Source of the DNA: Pseudomonas viridiflava
Lineage (GTDB): Bacteria; Pseudomonadota; Gammaproteobacteria; Pseudomonadales; Pseudomonadaceae
Length of the DNA stretch: 61,630 bases
Assembly (NCBI RefSeq): GCF_001642795.1
Contig: NZ_LKEH01000034.1
Location: 1 to 61,630, forward strand
Reading direction: 5' to 3'
Part shown: piece by piece, positions 1 to 9,218 of the stretch
Layout: each line of letters starts with the position of its first letter
Position numbering within the stretch: position 1 is the stretch's first letter
Translations under genes and position numbers: made by a program
Notes under the pieces: model-generated
What the model was told of the DNA's origin: nothing
Database searches by the model: none
What the model saw: only the letters and a program-made list of their open reading frames with translations

Positions 1-72
1 GGATTGCAACTGGTCAAAGCGGCTTGAGTTTTAAGAGCAAAAACAATGGGTTATTTTATGTTTGATAAGAGA

Positions 73-261
73 CGCCACCACGTCTTCGACGGAGCGCTGT
101 CGCGCGGCAAACACCGGACCGTGGGAGGCGGCTTGCTGGCGATGAACGATGACGCGATTTTCCTGAAACACCGCGTCGAATGCATCGCCGGCAAGCCGCC
201 CCCCACAGCCGGGTGTTTGCTACGGGACAGCGCTACGTCGAAGACATGGTGATGCCTCCCA
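73..261. repeat. Composite inverted repeat: REP pair inside a second inverted arm
   Basis: The core at about 121-207 is a REP pair: GTGGGAGGCGGCTTGC on the left, its inverted copy ending GCCGCCCCCCAC on the right, and a short spacer between. Outside this, the left arm (about 74-117, containing CGTCTTCGAC and GCGCTGTC) is repeated inverted at about 208-257 (GACAGCGCTACGTCGAAGAC). The whole segment could fold into one long hairpin. Single copies of the outer arm recur at 8203-8268 and 58990-59060. The first 312 bases otherwise hold no gene that I can support; the short ORFs there lie inside this repeat. Confidence 0.8.
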
Positions 262-312
262 CATAGCGTGTTTCTTCAGTCAGGCTGTTGATGGTTGATC
301 AGATCCGCCCGA

Positions 313-1308
313 TCAGCCGTTTACAAACTTCATCGATTCTGCACTGTAACGCTCACCCGCCACGGCACCCTCGGCCGGAAAGATCGCATCCAGTTGCGCC
401 AGTTCGTCTTTGCTCAACGCCACCGTAGCAGCCGCCACATTGCTTTCCAGGTACTTGCGCTGCTTGGTGCCAGGGATCGGAATGATGTCCTCGCCCTGAG
501 CCAGAACCCAGGCCAGGGCCAATTGTGAGGCGCTGATGCCCTTGGCTGCCGCGATGGCTTTGACCTTTTCCACCAGTTGCAGATTGCGGTTGAAGTTCTC
601 ACCCTGAAAGCGCGGGCTGAAGCGACGGTAGTCGTCTGGCGCAAAGTCTTCGGGGGCGCGCAGTTCTCCGGTCAGAAACCCTCGTCCCAACGGGCTGTAG
701 GCTACAAACGCGATGCCCAGGCGACGGCAGGTGGCAAGCACGTCATTTTGCTCCGGATCGCGCGACCACAGCGAGTACTCGCTTTGCACCGCCGCCAGTG
801 GATGTACCCTGTGGGCGCGCTCGATGGTCTCTGCGCTGGCTTCGCAAATACCGATGTGGCGCACCTTGCCAGCCTTCACCAGCTCGGCCATGGCGCCGAT
901 GGTGTCCTCGATCGGCACATTCGGGTCGACGCGGTGCTGGTAATACAGGTCCAGATAGTCAGTGTTCAAGCGCTTGAGGCTGCCATCGATGGCCTGGCGG
1001 ACATACTCGGGACGGCCATCGACACCGCGGGCATGCGGATCATCGCTGCGCACGATACCGAATTTGCTGGCCAGATAAAGACTGTCGCGCTTGCCCTGCA
1101 AGGCACGACCGAGAAGGGCTTCATTGGTGTGCGGGCCGTACATGTCGGCAGTGTCGAAAAAGCTGACGCCCAGTTCCAGAGCGCGATGCAGTGTCGCGAT
1201 GGACTCCTGTTCGTCGATGCCCGTGGTGTAGAAGTCCGACATGCCCATGCAGCCCAGTCCGATTGCAGAAACCTGCGGGCCATGCTGGCCCAGTTGACGT
1301 GTGATCAC
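313..1308 (-). CDS. Aldo/keto reductase
   Basis: A 331-residue NADPH-dependent aldo/keto reductase of the Tas/YajO-like type. It probably reduces aldehydes or ketones in the cytoplasm; the natural substrate cannot be read from sequence. The catalytic tetrad is visible: Asp in FFDTADMYG, Tyr in the same stretch, Lys in ASKFG and His in YYQHRVDP. The C-terminal cofactor-binding segment IPIPGTKQRKYLESN is typical. The start is GTG (plus-strand CAC at 1306-1308), supported by GGAG eight bases upstream. It is divergent from lexA2 across a 200-bp AT-rich gap, and I see no LexA-type palindrome close to its own start. Confidence 0.93.
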   Translation of the reverse strand: MITRQLGQHGPQVSAIGLGCMGMSDFYTTGIDEQESIATLHRALELGVSFFDTADMYGPHTNEALLGRALQGKRDSLYLASKFGIVRSDDPHARGVDGRPEYVRQAIDGSLKRLNTDYLDLYYQHRVDPNVPIEDTIGAMAELVKAGKVRHIGICEASAETIERAHRVHPLAAVQSEYSLWSRDPEQNDVLATCRRLGIAFVAYSPLGRGFLTGELRAPEDFAPDDYRRFSPRFQGENFNRNLQLVEKVKAIAAAKGISASQLALAWVLAQGEDIIPIPGTKQRKYLESNVAAATVALSKDELAQLDAIFPAEGAVAGERYSAESMKFVNG

Positions 1309-1500
1309 GATGCTTTCTCCCTGGAATGAAAAGACAGATCAAGTGTGTACTCTTCGCATTGCGCAATAAACCGGCTGTTTTTGATTTAACTGTTCAGATT
1401 ATCTAAATAATGTAAGAACGTTATCGTCTGCAAGCATGGCAATGATCATCGGAAGGCATTGCTGATCCGACAAAACGCACTAGCCAGAAAAAACGCAAAA

Positions 1501-1516
1501 GAGTACAAATGTACTC
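1501..1516. promoter_or_regulatory. LexA2-type operator overlapping the lexA2 start
   Basis: GAGTACAAATGTACTC is an inverted repeat with two 7-base arms around AA. It contains AGTAC-N4-GTACT, close to the box reported for Pseudomonas LexA2. The palindrome includes the ATG at 1509, so a bound repressor would sit over the translation start. Autoregulation of the operon is inferred. Confidence 0.75.
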
Positions 1517-2126
1517 CATGAGCACATTATCTCCCCGTCGCAGCGCCATCCTTACCTTCATCCGCGATCGCATCGCGCAGCAAGGGCAATCGCCGAGCCT
1601 GGCGGAAATCTCCGAAGCGTTCGGCTTTGCTTCACGCAGCGTGGCACGCAAACACATTGTGGCCCTCACCGAAGCGGGGCTGATCGAAGTCGTGCCGCAT
1701 CAGGCACGCGGCATTCGTCTGGTGCAGAACGAAACCCGCCCCGAGCTGCTGGAAATCCCTGTGTTGGGCCGGGTCGCTGCCGGTGCGCCCATCGGGCCAG
1801 ACCTCGATATGCACGCCACGCTGCATCTGGATCGCAGCACTTTTACCCGCTTGCCGGATTACCTGCTGCGCGTACAGGGCGATTCCATGATCGAAGACGG
1901 CATTCTCGATGGCGATCTGGTTGGCGTGCACCGCAACCCGCAGGCCAGCGACGGCCAGATCGTTGTCGCCCGGCTGGATGGCGAAGTCACTATCAAGCGC
2001 CTGCGGCACAGTGCAGACGGGCTGCAGTTGCTGCCTCGCAATCCCGCTTACAAGCCCATCATTGTCACGCCGGATCAGGACTTCGCCATCGAAGGCGTGT
2101 TCTGCGGTCTGGTCCGGCGCGAATGA
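1509..2126 (+). CDS. lexA2: LexA2, second SOS repressor
   Basis: A 205-residue LexA paralogue that represses the translesion operon and cleaves itself when RecA is activated. The N-terminal winged helix-turn-helix (about 5-65) contains LAEISEAFGFASRSVARKH. The cleavage site Ala91-Gly92 lies in GRVAAGAPIG, and the S24 protease dyad is Ser126 (QGDSMIEDG) and Lys163 (TIKRL), all intact. The start is ATG 1509 inside the operator, or ATG 1518 just after it (MSTLSPRR); neither has a strong ribosome site. It is first in the operon and overlaps imuA by four bases. Family knowledge: in pseudomonads LexA2 governs mainly this cassette, separately from LexA1. Confidence 0.95.
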   Translation: MYSMSTLSPRRSAILTFIRDRIAQQGQSPSLAEISEAFGFASRSVARKHIVALTEAGLIEVVPHQARGIRLVQNETRPELLEIPVLGRVAAGAPIGPDLDMHATLHLDRSTFTRLPDYLLRVQGDSMIEDGILDGDLVGVHRNPQASDGQIVVARLDGEVTIKRLRHSADGLQLLPRNPAYKPIIVTPDQDFAIEGVFCGLVRRE

Positions 2127-2746
2127 TGGGCGCTGTCGTCAGCCTGGACAGCCTGCTGGACGAGCGCAGGGTCTGGAAAGGGCGTCAGCAGTCTGCGCCG
2201 CAGGTCAGCCCGCAGCCCAGCGGCCATGCCTTGCTCGACAGCGTCCTGCCCACAGGCGGCTGGCCGCCATCGGCGCTGACTGAAATCCTGATTCCGGCCA
2301 ATGGCAGTGGTGAATTGCGTCTGCTGTGGCCCAGTCTGGCGAGGCTGTCCGGCATAGGCGAACGCATCGTGCTGGTCGCGCCGCCTTACCTGCCGTACCC
2401 GCAGGCCTGGCTGGCGGCTGGAGTCGACCTGCGGCAAATGACCCTGATCGAGGCTGGCAGCAAGGATGCCTTGTGGGCCGCCGAACAATGTTTGCGTTCC
2501 GGCAGTTGTGGCGCCGTGGTGTGCTGGCCCGGCATGGTCGACGACCGTGCGCTGCGTCGCCTGCAAGTGGCTGCTGAAACCGGGCAGACCCTGGCCTTCG
2601 CCTGCCGGCCTCAACTGGCCGCTGCCAACCCGTCGCCCGCTGCGCTGCGCATTGCTGTCGATACCCGTCCTGCACAACTACGGGTGCTCAAATGCCGTGG
2701 CGGGCTTGCTCCCGCCTTGCCGATACCTTTCCCGACCGACGCTTGA
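2123..2746 (+). CDS. imuA: ImuA, translesion mutasome accessory protein
   Basis: A 207-residue RecA/SulA-related protein of the ImuA family, which works with ImuB and DnaE2 in damage-induced mutagenesis. The central segment ALTEILIPANGSGELRLL is where RecA relatives carry a nucleotide-binding loop, but here it lacks a canonical GxxxxGK[ST], so ATP binding is doubtful. ATG 2123 overlaps the lexA2 stop as ATGA; ATG 2126 is an alternative. imuB follows after seven bases. Both the tight coupling and the gene order match the standard cassette. Confidence 0.92.
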   Translation: MMGAVVSLDSLLDERRVWKGRQQSAPQVSPQPSGHALLDSVLPTGGWPPSALTEILIPANGSGELRLLWPSLARLSGIGERIVLVAPPYLPYPQAWLAAGVDLRQMTLIEAGSKDALWAAEQCLRSGSCGAVVCWPGMVDDRALRRLQVAAETGQTLAFACRPQLAAANPSPAALRIAVDTRPAQLRVLKCRGGLAPALPIPFPTDA

Positions 2747-2753
2747 GGTTCTT

Positions 2754-4169
2754 ATGCTGTGGGCCTGTGTCTTGCTGCCGCAACTGGCACTCGACGGCGT
2801 CATGCGCCGCCATACCGATCCGGATGAACCGCTGGCCCTGATCAGCGGCAGTGCGCAACGTCGGGTGTTGCAGGCCGTCAATCCGGCCGCTCGAGCCTTG
2901 GGCCTGCGACCCGGTCAATCGCTCAGTGCGGCGCAGGCGCTGGTATCAGGCTTCACCATGGTCCCGCATGACCCGACTGAAACCGAGCGTTTGCAGCAAC
3001 TGCTGGCCGCCTGGGCCTATGGTTTCAGCTCCAATGTCAGCCTCAGATACCCACGCGTGCTGCTGATGGAAATCGAGTCCAGCCTGAAGCTGTTCGGGCC
3101 GTGGCCGGTGTTCGAGGCGAGGTTGCGTGAAGAGCTGACCGGACTCGGCTTTCGTCATCGCATCGTCGTGGCACCCAACCCGATTGCGGCGCGCATGCTG
3201 GCCAACATGCACGACGGGCTGAGTATCGATTGCCCGCATGACCTGCGTCGCACCCTGGAACAAATGCCGGTGGACCGCATCGGTCTCGCTCGCGAAGTGG
3301 CAATCGCACTGGCCCGCATGGGGCTGCGCAATGTCCGGCAGGTGCTGGCCCTGCCACGCGATACCCTGGCGCGGCGCTTTCCTGCCAGCGTGCTGCAGCA
3401 CCTCGACACACTGCTCGGCGAGCGGTCGGTGGCGCTGGAGTGCTACACGCCACCGGACTTTTTCGACCTGCGCATCGAATTGAATTTCGACGTCGAATCG
3501 CATCAGGCGCTTCTGTTCCCGCTCAAGCGCCTGATTGCCGATCTGGCCATGTTCCTGACTGGTCGCGACAGCGGCGTGCAGCGTTTTGTCCTGTACCTGG
3601 AGCATGTGGACGGGCCGGATTCCGTCGTGCAGGTCGGTCTGCTCAGCGCCGAACGGGATGCCTCGATGCTGTTCGAGCTGGCCCGCGGCAGGCTGGAGCA
3701 GGTGCTGGTGGCTTCTCCGGTGCGGGCGGTGCGCTTGCTGGCGCAGGATTTGCCGGATTTCGTCCCGACGCACCGAACCCTGTTCGATGAACGCGAACAA
3801 CAGACGCTGCCCTGGGAGCAGTTGCGCGAGCGCCTGCGGGCACGGCTGGGCGACGAGTCGGTCAACGGCCTGCGAGCGCTTGCCGATCATCGTCCCGAGT
3901 GCGCCTGGCGGCCTGTGGCTGAAAGCAAGGTCATTGCGCAGGTCCACGGTCATCCGCGTCCGGGCTGGTTGCTGCACCAACCACAGCCATTGCCTGCACA
4001 CACCACCCGCATCGTGGCCGGGCCTGAGCGCATCGAGTCAGGCTGGTGGGACGGTGGTGATGTGCGACGCGATTATTACCTGGTGGAAACCCTCAGCGGC
4101 CAACGCGCCTGGGCCTACCGCACGGTGGGCGAAAGCGGCGAACTGCTGCTGCACGGCTGGTTCGCGTGA
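2754..4169 (+). CDS. imuB: ImuB, inactive Y-family polymerase homologue
   Basis: A 471-residue Y-family (DinB-like) polymerase relative that acts as an adaptor in the ImuA-ImuB-DnaE2 mutasome. The catalytic Asp-Glu pair of active Y-family enzymes (SIDE-type motif) is replaced by MEIESSLKLFG, as is usual for ImuB, so it should not synthesise DNA itself. QQTLPW in the C-terminal half is a plausible beta-clamp-binding motif. I start at ATG 2754 (MLWACVLLPQ), which has GAGG just upstream. The reading frame is open further upstream, but that extension overlaps imuA and does not resemble the family. It overlaps dnaE2 by four bases. Confidence 0.94.
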   Translation: MLWACVLLPQLALDGVMRRHTDPDEPLALISGSAQRRVLQAVNPAARALGLRPGQSLSAAQALVSGFTMVPHDPTETERLQQLLAAWAYGFSSNVSLRYPRVLLMEIESSLKLFGPWPVFEARLREELTGLGFRHRIVVAPNPIAARMLANMHDGLSIDCPHDLRRTLEQMPVDRIGLAREVAIALARMGLRNVRQVLALPRDTLARRFPASVLQHLDTLLGERSVALECYTPPDFFDLRIELNFDVESHQALLFPLKRLIADLAMFLTGRDSGVQRFVLYLEHVDGPDSVVQVGLLSAERDASMLFELARGRLEQVLVASPVRAVRLLAQDLPDFVPTHRTLFDEREQQTLPWEQLRERLRARLGDESVNGLRALADHRPECAWRPVAESKVIAQVHGHPRPGWLLHQPQPLPAHTTRIVAGPERIESGWWDGGDVRRDYYLVETLSGQRAWAYRTVGESGELLLHGWFA

Positions 4170-7100
4170 ACATGGATTACGCCGAGCTGCACTGCCTGTC
4201 GAACTTCAGCTTCCAGCGTGGCGCTTCAAGCGCTCAGGAACTGTTTCAAAGGGCAAAACGACATGGTTATACAGCGCTGGCGATCACCGACGAATGCACG
4301 CTGGCCGGGATCGTACGTGCATGGCAGGCCTCGAAAGACAGTGGTCTGCCACTGATCATCGGCAGCGAGATGCAGATCGAAAACGGGCCGAAGATCGTCC
4401 TGCTGGTAGAAGACCTCGGCGGCTATCAAACGCTGTGCCGGATCATCACCCTGGCCCGGCGTCGCGCCAAAAAGGGCGAGTACCGGCTGTTGCCCGATGA
4501 CTTCGAGATAGCGTCCAACGGTTTGCTGGCGGTCTGGCTGCCAGATATCGAGAACGATACGCAAGCCTGTCTGGCTCAGGGCAACTGGTTGCGCGAACGG
4601 TTTGCCGAACGCCTGTGGCTCGGCGTCGAGCTGCATCGAGGACCGGATGACGAACAACGTCTTGCAGATCTGCTGGCATTGGCGCAGTCCCTGAGCATTC
4701 CGGCGGTTGCCAGCGGCGACGTCCACATGCACGCCCGAGGACGACGTGCGTTGCAGGACACCATGACTGCGATCCGTCACCACACGACGGTGGCCGAGGC
4801 CGGGCATCTGCTGTTTGCCAACGGCGAGCGCCATTTGCGCACACCGGATGCGCTCGCCGAGCTGTACCCCGACTGGCTGTTGGCCGAATCGGTACGCATC
4901 GCCCGCCGTTGTACATTCGACCTTGACGACTTGAAGTACGAATACCCCCATGAGCTGGTGCCCAAGGGCCAGACGCCGTCGTCCTGGTTGCGCGAAATGA
5001 CCGAACGGGGCGTGCGCAAACGCTGGCCAGACGGCCTGCGCCCGACAACCCGTGAGCAGGTCGAGAAGGAGCTGGCCCTGATTGCGGAAATGAAGTTCGA
5101 CAGCTATTTCCTGACGGTCCACGACATCGTCGAATTTGCTCGCAGCCAGCACATTCTTTGCCAAGGGCGAGGTTCGGCGGCCAACTCGGTGGTGTGTTAT
5201 GCGCTGGGGATTACCGAGCTGAATCCGGAGAAGAGCAACCTGCTGTTTGAGCGCTTCATCTCCAGGGAACGCAACGAACCGCCTGACATTGATGTGGATT
5301 TCGAGCATGACCGCCGCGAAGAGGTCATTCAGTATGTGTTCCGGCGCTATGGTCGGGGCAGGGCAGCGCTCACCGCCGTGGCCAGCACGTATCACGGTTC
5401 CGGCGCAATGCGTGACGTGGCGCGGGTGCTGGGCTTGCCGCCGGATCAGATCAACGCACTGGCTGATGCCTTCAGCCGCTGGAGCGATACGCTGCCATCC
5501 CCCGAGCGGCTGCGCGAATACGGCCTGGACCCTGAAGCGCCGATGCTCAAGCGCGTGCTGGCCCTGAGTGACGAACTGATCGGCTTCCCCCGACACTTGT
5601 CGCAGCATCCGGGGGGATTCGTGATTTCCGAGCATCCGTTGGACACTCTGGTGCCGGTCGAGAACGCAGCGATGGCCGAGCGCACCATCATTCAGTGGGA
5701 CAAGGACGATCTGGATCTGGTCGGCCTGCTGAAGGTCGATATTCTGGCCTTGGGCATGCTCAGCGCGTTGCGCAGAACCTTCGATCTGGTGCATTTGCAT
5801 CGCGGTAAACGCTGGACACTGGCCGAGATGCCGTCCGATGACCGCCCGACCTACAACATGATCAGCCGCGCCGACACCATCGGCGTGTTCCAGATCGAGT
5901 CGCGCGCGCAGATGGCCATGCTGCCGCGCCTGAGGCCCGAGAAGTTCTACGATCTGGTGATTGAGGTGGCCATCGTTCGACCGGGGCCGATTCAGGGCGA
6001 CATGGTTCATCCGTACCTGCGCAGGCGCAATGGCGAGGAAGCCATCACCTACCCTCCAAAATTGAAGAAGGTATTCGAGCGTACCCTCGGCGTGCCGCTG
6101 TTTCAGGAGCAGGTCATGGAAGTGGCGATCATCGCCGCTGATTACACGCCCGGCGAGGCCGATCAGTTGCGCCGGTCGATGGCTGCCTGGAAACGCCACG
6201 GCGGGCTTGAGCCGCATCGGGAGCGTCTGACCAAGGGCATGCTCAAGAACGGCTACGAACAGGACTTCGCCGATCGCATCTTCGAGCAGATCAAGGGCTT
6301 TGGCAGTTACGGTTTTCCCGAGTCCCACGCTGCCAGCTTCGCCTTGCTCACCTACGCCAGTTGCTGGCTCAAGTGCCATGAACCGGCCGCCTTCACCTGT
6401 GCGCTGATCAACAGCTGGCCCATGGGGTTCTACAGCCCGGACCAACTGTTGCAGGACGCACGTCGTCATCACATCGAAATCCGTCCGGTGGACGTGCGTT
6501 ACAGCGACTGGGATTGCTCGCTGGAGCCCATCGAACACCCTGACTACACACGCAATCTGGCGATCCGTCTGGGCATGCGCATGGTGCGCGGCTTTCGGGA
6601 AGACGATGCGCTGCGTATCGAACGCGCCAGAGCGACACGCGCGTTTTCGGATGCCACTGACCTGACGATTCGCGCCGGACTGGACAACCGTGCTGCCGAG
6701 GCGCTGGCCGATTCCGGTGCGTTGCGCGGCCTGATCGGTCACCGGCATCGCGCCCGCTGGGAAGTGGCTGGCGTGGAAGCGCAGCGGCCGCTGTTCGATG
6801 ATCTGCCCAGCGAAGAGCATCAGGTCACGTTGCCGCTGCCGACCGTGGCCGAAGACCTGGTCGCCGACTACGCCACGCTGGGCACGACGCTGGGGCCACA
6901 TCCGCTGGCCTTGTTACGCCGGCAACTGGCTGCCAAGCGCTTTCGCAGCTCGCGGGACCTGCTTACGCTGGAGAATGACCGGACCCTCAGTGTGGCCGGG
7001 CTGGTCATTGGCCGACAACGCCCTGGCACGGCTAGCGGCGTGACCTTCGTGACGCTGGAGGATGAGTTCGGAATGGTCAACGTCGTGGTCTGGCGCGATC

Positions 7101-7261
7101 TGGCCGAGCGGCAGCGCAAGGTGTTGGTCGGTTCACAGCTGCTGCAAGTGTTCGGCCGTCTGGAGTCCAAGAGCGGCGTGCGGCATCTGATTGCCCAGCG
7201 TCTCTATGATCTGACGCCGCTGCTGACGGGGCTGGATGTGCGCAGTCGGGATTTCCAGTGA
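4166..7261 (+). CDS. dnaE2: DnaE2, error-prone DNA polymerase III alpha subunit
   Basis: A 1031-residue C-family polymerase, the synthesising component of the SOS mutasome. The N-terminal PHP domain starts at YAELHCLSNFSFQ. The palm carries the catalytic aspartates in PPDIDVDFEHDRREE, and the fingers/HhH region and C-terminal OB-fold (LSVAGLVIGRQRPGTASGV) follow. The length fits DnaE2, shorter than replicative DnaE1 at about 1170 residues. The start is GTG 4166, overlapping the imuB stop, or ATG 4172 (MDYAELHC). It is last of the four LexA2-operon genes; the downstream gene has its own ribosome site. Confidence 0.96.
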   Translation: MNMDYAELHCLSNFSFQRGASSAQELFQRAKRHGYTALAITDECTLAGIVRAWQASKDSGLPLIIGSEMQIENGPKIVLLVEDLGGYQTLCRIITLARRRAKKGEYRLLPDDFEIASNGLLAVWLPDIENDTQACLAQGNWLRERFAERLWLGVELHRGPDDEQRLADLLALAQSLSIPAVASGDVHMHARGRRALQDTMTAIRHHTTVAEAGHLLFANGERHLRTPDALAELYPDWLLAESVRIARRCTFDLDDLKYEYPHELVPKGQTPSSWLREMTERGVRKRWPDGLRPTTREQVEKELALIAEMKFDSYFLTVHDIVEFARSQHILCQGRGSAANSVVCYALGITELNPEKSNLLFERFISRERNEPPDIDVDFEHDRREEVIQYVFRRYGRGRAALTAVASTYHGSGAMRDVARVLGLPPDQINALADAFSRWSDTLPSPERLREYGLDPEAPMLKRVLALSDELIGFPRHLSQHPGGFVISEHPLDTLVPVENAAMAERTIIQWDKDDLDLVGLLKVDILALGMLSALRRTFDLVHLHRGKRWTLAEMPSDDRPTYNMISRADTIGVFQIESRAQMAMLPRLRPEKFYDLVIEVAIVRPGPIQGDMVHPYLRRRNGEEAITYPPKLKKVFERTLGVPLFQEQVMEVAIIAADYTPGEADQLRRSMAAWKRHGGLEPHRERLTKGMLKNGYEQDFADRIFEQIKGFGSYGFPESHAASFALLTYASCWLKCHEPAAFTCALINSWPMGFYSPDQLLQDARRHHIEIRPVDVRYSDWDCSLEPIEHPDYTRNLAIRLGMRMVRGFREDDALRIERARATRAFSDATDLTIRAGLDNRAAEALADSGALRGLIGHRHRARWEVAGVEAQRPLFDDLPSEEHQVTLPLPTVAEDLVADYATLGTTLGPHPLALLRRQLAAKRFRSSRDLLTLENDRTLSVAGLVIGRQRPGTASGVTFVTLEDEFGMVNVVVWRDLAERQRKVLVGSQLLQVFGRLESKSGVRHLIAQRLYDLTPLLTGLDVRSRDFQ

Positions 7262-7332
7262 GTGAAGGGAGCAAAACGGGCTCGCAATTTGCAGCGTTGA
7301 GAACCTTTCCAGACTGCCCACGAGAGGTCCGC

Positions 7333-8184
7333 ATGTACAAAGACTATCCCGCTGCCTATCAGGTGAGTAAAGGTGCCGCGCTGCAAGTGGATACGGCCTT
7401 TTACGAGCGCATACGCGCCAATATGCAGCAGCGCACGCTGACCGAGCAGTTCGAAATACCGATCCGTACCGGGCGGGCGTGGAAGGTCAAGGCAGGACAG
7501 GTGTTTCGTGTCACCACACCGGTAGGCCCGCAGGTGGGCGATTTCAACGTCTGGAACGCCGACGATCCTCGTGAGCGCATGTGGGCCGCCAGAACCCGGC
7601 AACTGCAGGGCGCGCACGTCAGCACCCATGACCGGCTCTGGTCGAACCTGCCGTTCCTGCGGCCTATGGTCACCATCACCGACGACAGCCTGGCCGGCTA
7701 CGGCATCGACGAGCATGGCGGACGCCTGCACGACCTGTTGGGCACGCGTTGCGATCCTTACGTCAACAAAATGCTGACCGGCGAGGACTTTCATCATCAT
7801 TGTCATTCGAACCTGACGCGCGCAGTGCTGCCGCACGGTCTGACCGAGTTCGATGTACACGACGTGCTGAACATCTTCCAATGCACCGGGCTCAACCATG
7901 ACGACATGTACTTCATGAAAGCCTGCCCGGCACAAAAGGGCGATTACCTGGAGTTCTTCGCCGAAATCGATTTGCTGTGCGCGTTGTCGACCTGCCCGGG
8001 TGGCGATCTGTCGCTACCGATGTGGGGACCGGATGCGCAGGATCCGTTGAGCGTGTGCAGGCCGTTGGGCGTGGAAATCTACGACCTGGAGGCGTCCCTG
8101 CTGGAAGGCTGGCAACCACCCCAGCGCGCGGCTTACAACGGACTGCATGGGTTGCAGATCGCCAAGGCCGAATGGGAGGTATAG
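7333..8184 (+). CDS. DUF1989 family protein (urea carboxylase-associated type)
   Basis: A 283-residue DUF1989 protein. Relatives are often encoded next to urea amidolyase or amino-acid catabolic genes and are annotated 'urea carboxylase-associated', but their reaction is not firmly established. Conserved blocks visible are VKAGQVFRVTTPVGPQVGDF, the His/Cys-rich HHHCHSNL and FQCTGLNHDD, which could bind a metal. ATG 7333 has AGAGG seven bases upstream; an in-frame GTG at 7258 is less likely. No urea-carboxylase genes are nearby, so its role here is open. Confidence 0.85.
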   Translation: MYKDYPAAYQVSKGAALQVDTAFYERIRANMQQRTLTEQFEIPIRTGRAWKVKAGQVFRVTTPVGPQVGDFNVWNADDPRERMWAARTRQLQGAHVSTHDRLWSNLPFLRPMVTITDDSLAGYGIDEHGGRLHDLLGTRCDPYVNKMLTGEDFHHHCHSNLTRAVLPHGLTEFDVHDVLNIFQCTGLNHDDMYFMKACPAQKGDYLEFFAEIDLLCALSTCPGGDLSLPMWGPDAQDPLSVCRPLGVEIYDLEASLLEGWQPPQRAAYNGLHGLQIAKAEWEV

Positions 8185-8202
8185 GTTTTCTGACGCAGCA
8201 GG

Positions 8203-8268
8203 CAGCCTCCCACAGTCCGGTGTTTGCCACACGACAGCACTACGTCGACGACGTGGCGATGCCTCCCA
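8203..8268. repeat. Partial copy of the composite repeat (single outer arm)
   Basis: CCTCCCACAG, the end of a REP, is followed by CCGGTGTTTGCCACACGACA and CTACGTCGACGACGTGG up to GCCTCCCA. This matches the right arm of the composite repeat at 208-260. It fills most of the gap between the convergent DUF1989 and CorA-like genes. Confidence 0.7.
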
Positions 8269-8282
8269 AGGTAAAGACCGGC

Positions 8283-9212
8283 TCATGCTGAGCGCGCCAT
8301 CCTGCGCAATCCCCAGATCATCGCGACGCCCATACCCAGCATGGCTACCAGCAGTGCGGGATAGCTGACCCACCAGTGCAGCGGGGCGGTCATCATGCTG
8401 AATTCCGACATGCCGCCGATCCCGGCAATCAGGTTGAGCGGCAGGAACACCACGTTGATCAGGGTCAGCTTGCGCAGCAGGTTATTGGTGCTGTTGTTGA
8501 CCAGATTGCCCCGCGCATCCATCAGTCCGGCAAAGACCGTTGAATAGATTTCGGCCTGTTTGTAGCACTGATCGTTCTCGATGATCATATCGTCGATCAG
8601 CGCCAGGCTGGCGTTGCCGTACTGTTTGCCCTGCGCATGATTGCGCAGCCGGGTCAGGACAGCGCCGTTGCTGTGAATCGCGTTGATGTAATACACCAGA
8701 CTTTCGCTGAGGTTGAACATTTGCAGCAGGTGACGATTTTCCAGTGATGAATTGAATTTCTGCTGCAGTTCACGCGCCACCATCTTGATCACCTTCAAGT
8801 GGCCCAGATAGTGATGGATATTGTTGAACAGCATCTCCAGCAGAATATCCAACGGCTGTTCAAGCGGGCGTTGCGTCAACAGTGACGTCAGCGGTTGATC
8901 GTCGTCGCAGATCAATAACAGCTGATCCTGTTTGAGCAAAACACCGAATGACGAGACATCGAACGAAAAGCTGTCCTTGCCTGAATAGTTTTCAGGCCGC
9001 TTCCAGATCAGAAACAGCGCATCGGGATGAAACTCGATGCGGGAAATTTCATCCGGGTCCAGCGCCGATGCCACAGCATGCTCATCCAGGTGAAAGCGCT
9101 CGGCCAGCAGCGTGCGTTCGCCGGCGTCCGGTTTGCTGAACCACAGCACCTGCGCCATCAGTGGGTCGCAGGCTTGAAGGCGGTTGGCGTCGAGTTTCAG
9201 GCCTTTGATCAT
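8283..9212 (-). CDS. CorA-family divalent cation transporter with a GMS variant motif
   Basis: A 309-residue CorA-superfamily membrane channel with a large soluble N-terminal domain and two C-terminal membrane helices (around LINVVFLPLNLIAGIGG and YPALLVAMLGMGVAMIWGL). Classical CorA has the loop signature YGMN between the helices; here the corresponding sequence is GIGGMSEF. That makes it a divergent subfamily, and its ion (Mg2+, Zn2+ or other) cannot be assigned. ATG 9212 lies six bases after the stop of the ATP-grasp gene, so the two are probably co-transcribed. Confidence 0.88.
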   Translation of the reverse strand: MIKGLKLDANRLQACDPLMAQVLWFSKPDAGERTLLAERFHLDEHAVASALDPDEISRIEFHPDALFLIWKRPENYSGKDSFSFDVSSFGVLLKQDQLLLICDDDQPLTSLLTQRPLEQPLDILLEMLFNNIHHYLGHLKVIKMVARELQQKFNSSLENRHLLQMFNLSESLVYYINAIHSNGAVLTRLRNHAQGKQYGNASLALIDDMIIENDQCYKQAEIYSTVFAGLMDARGNLVNNSTNNLLRKLTLINVVFLPLNLIAGIGGMSEFSMMTAPLHWWVSYPALLVAMLGMGVAMIWGLRRMARSA

Positions 9213-9218
9213 GGGTGA

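Noticed and set aside
46..528. Short open frames in the first 530 bases
   Set aside because: They fall in the composite repeat or antisense to the aldo/keto reductase and have no family features.
2466..2753. N-terminal extension of the imuB frame
   Set aside because: It overlaps imuA, is not family-like, and a good ribosome site precedes ATG 2754.
4226..6901. Open frame of 891 codons antisense to dnaE2
   Set aside because: No recognisable domains, rich in His/Gln/Arg as expected of an antisense frame, and dnaE2 is unmistakable.
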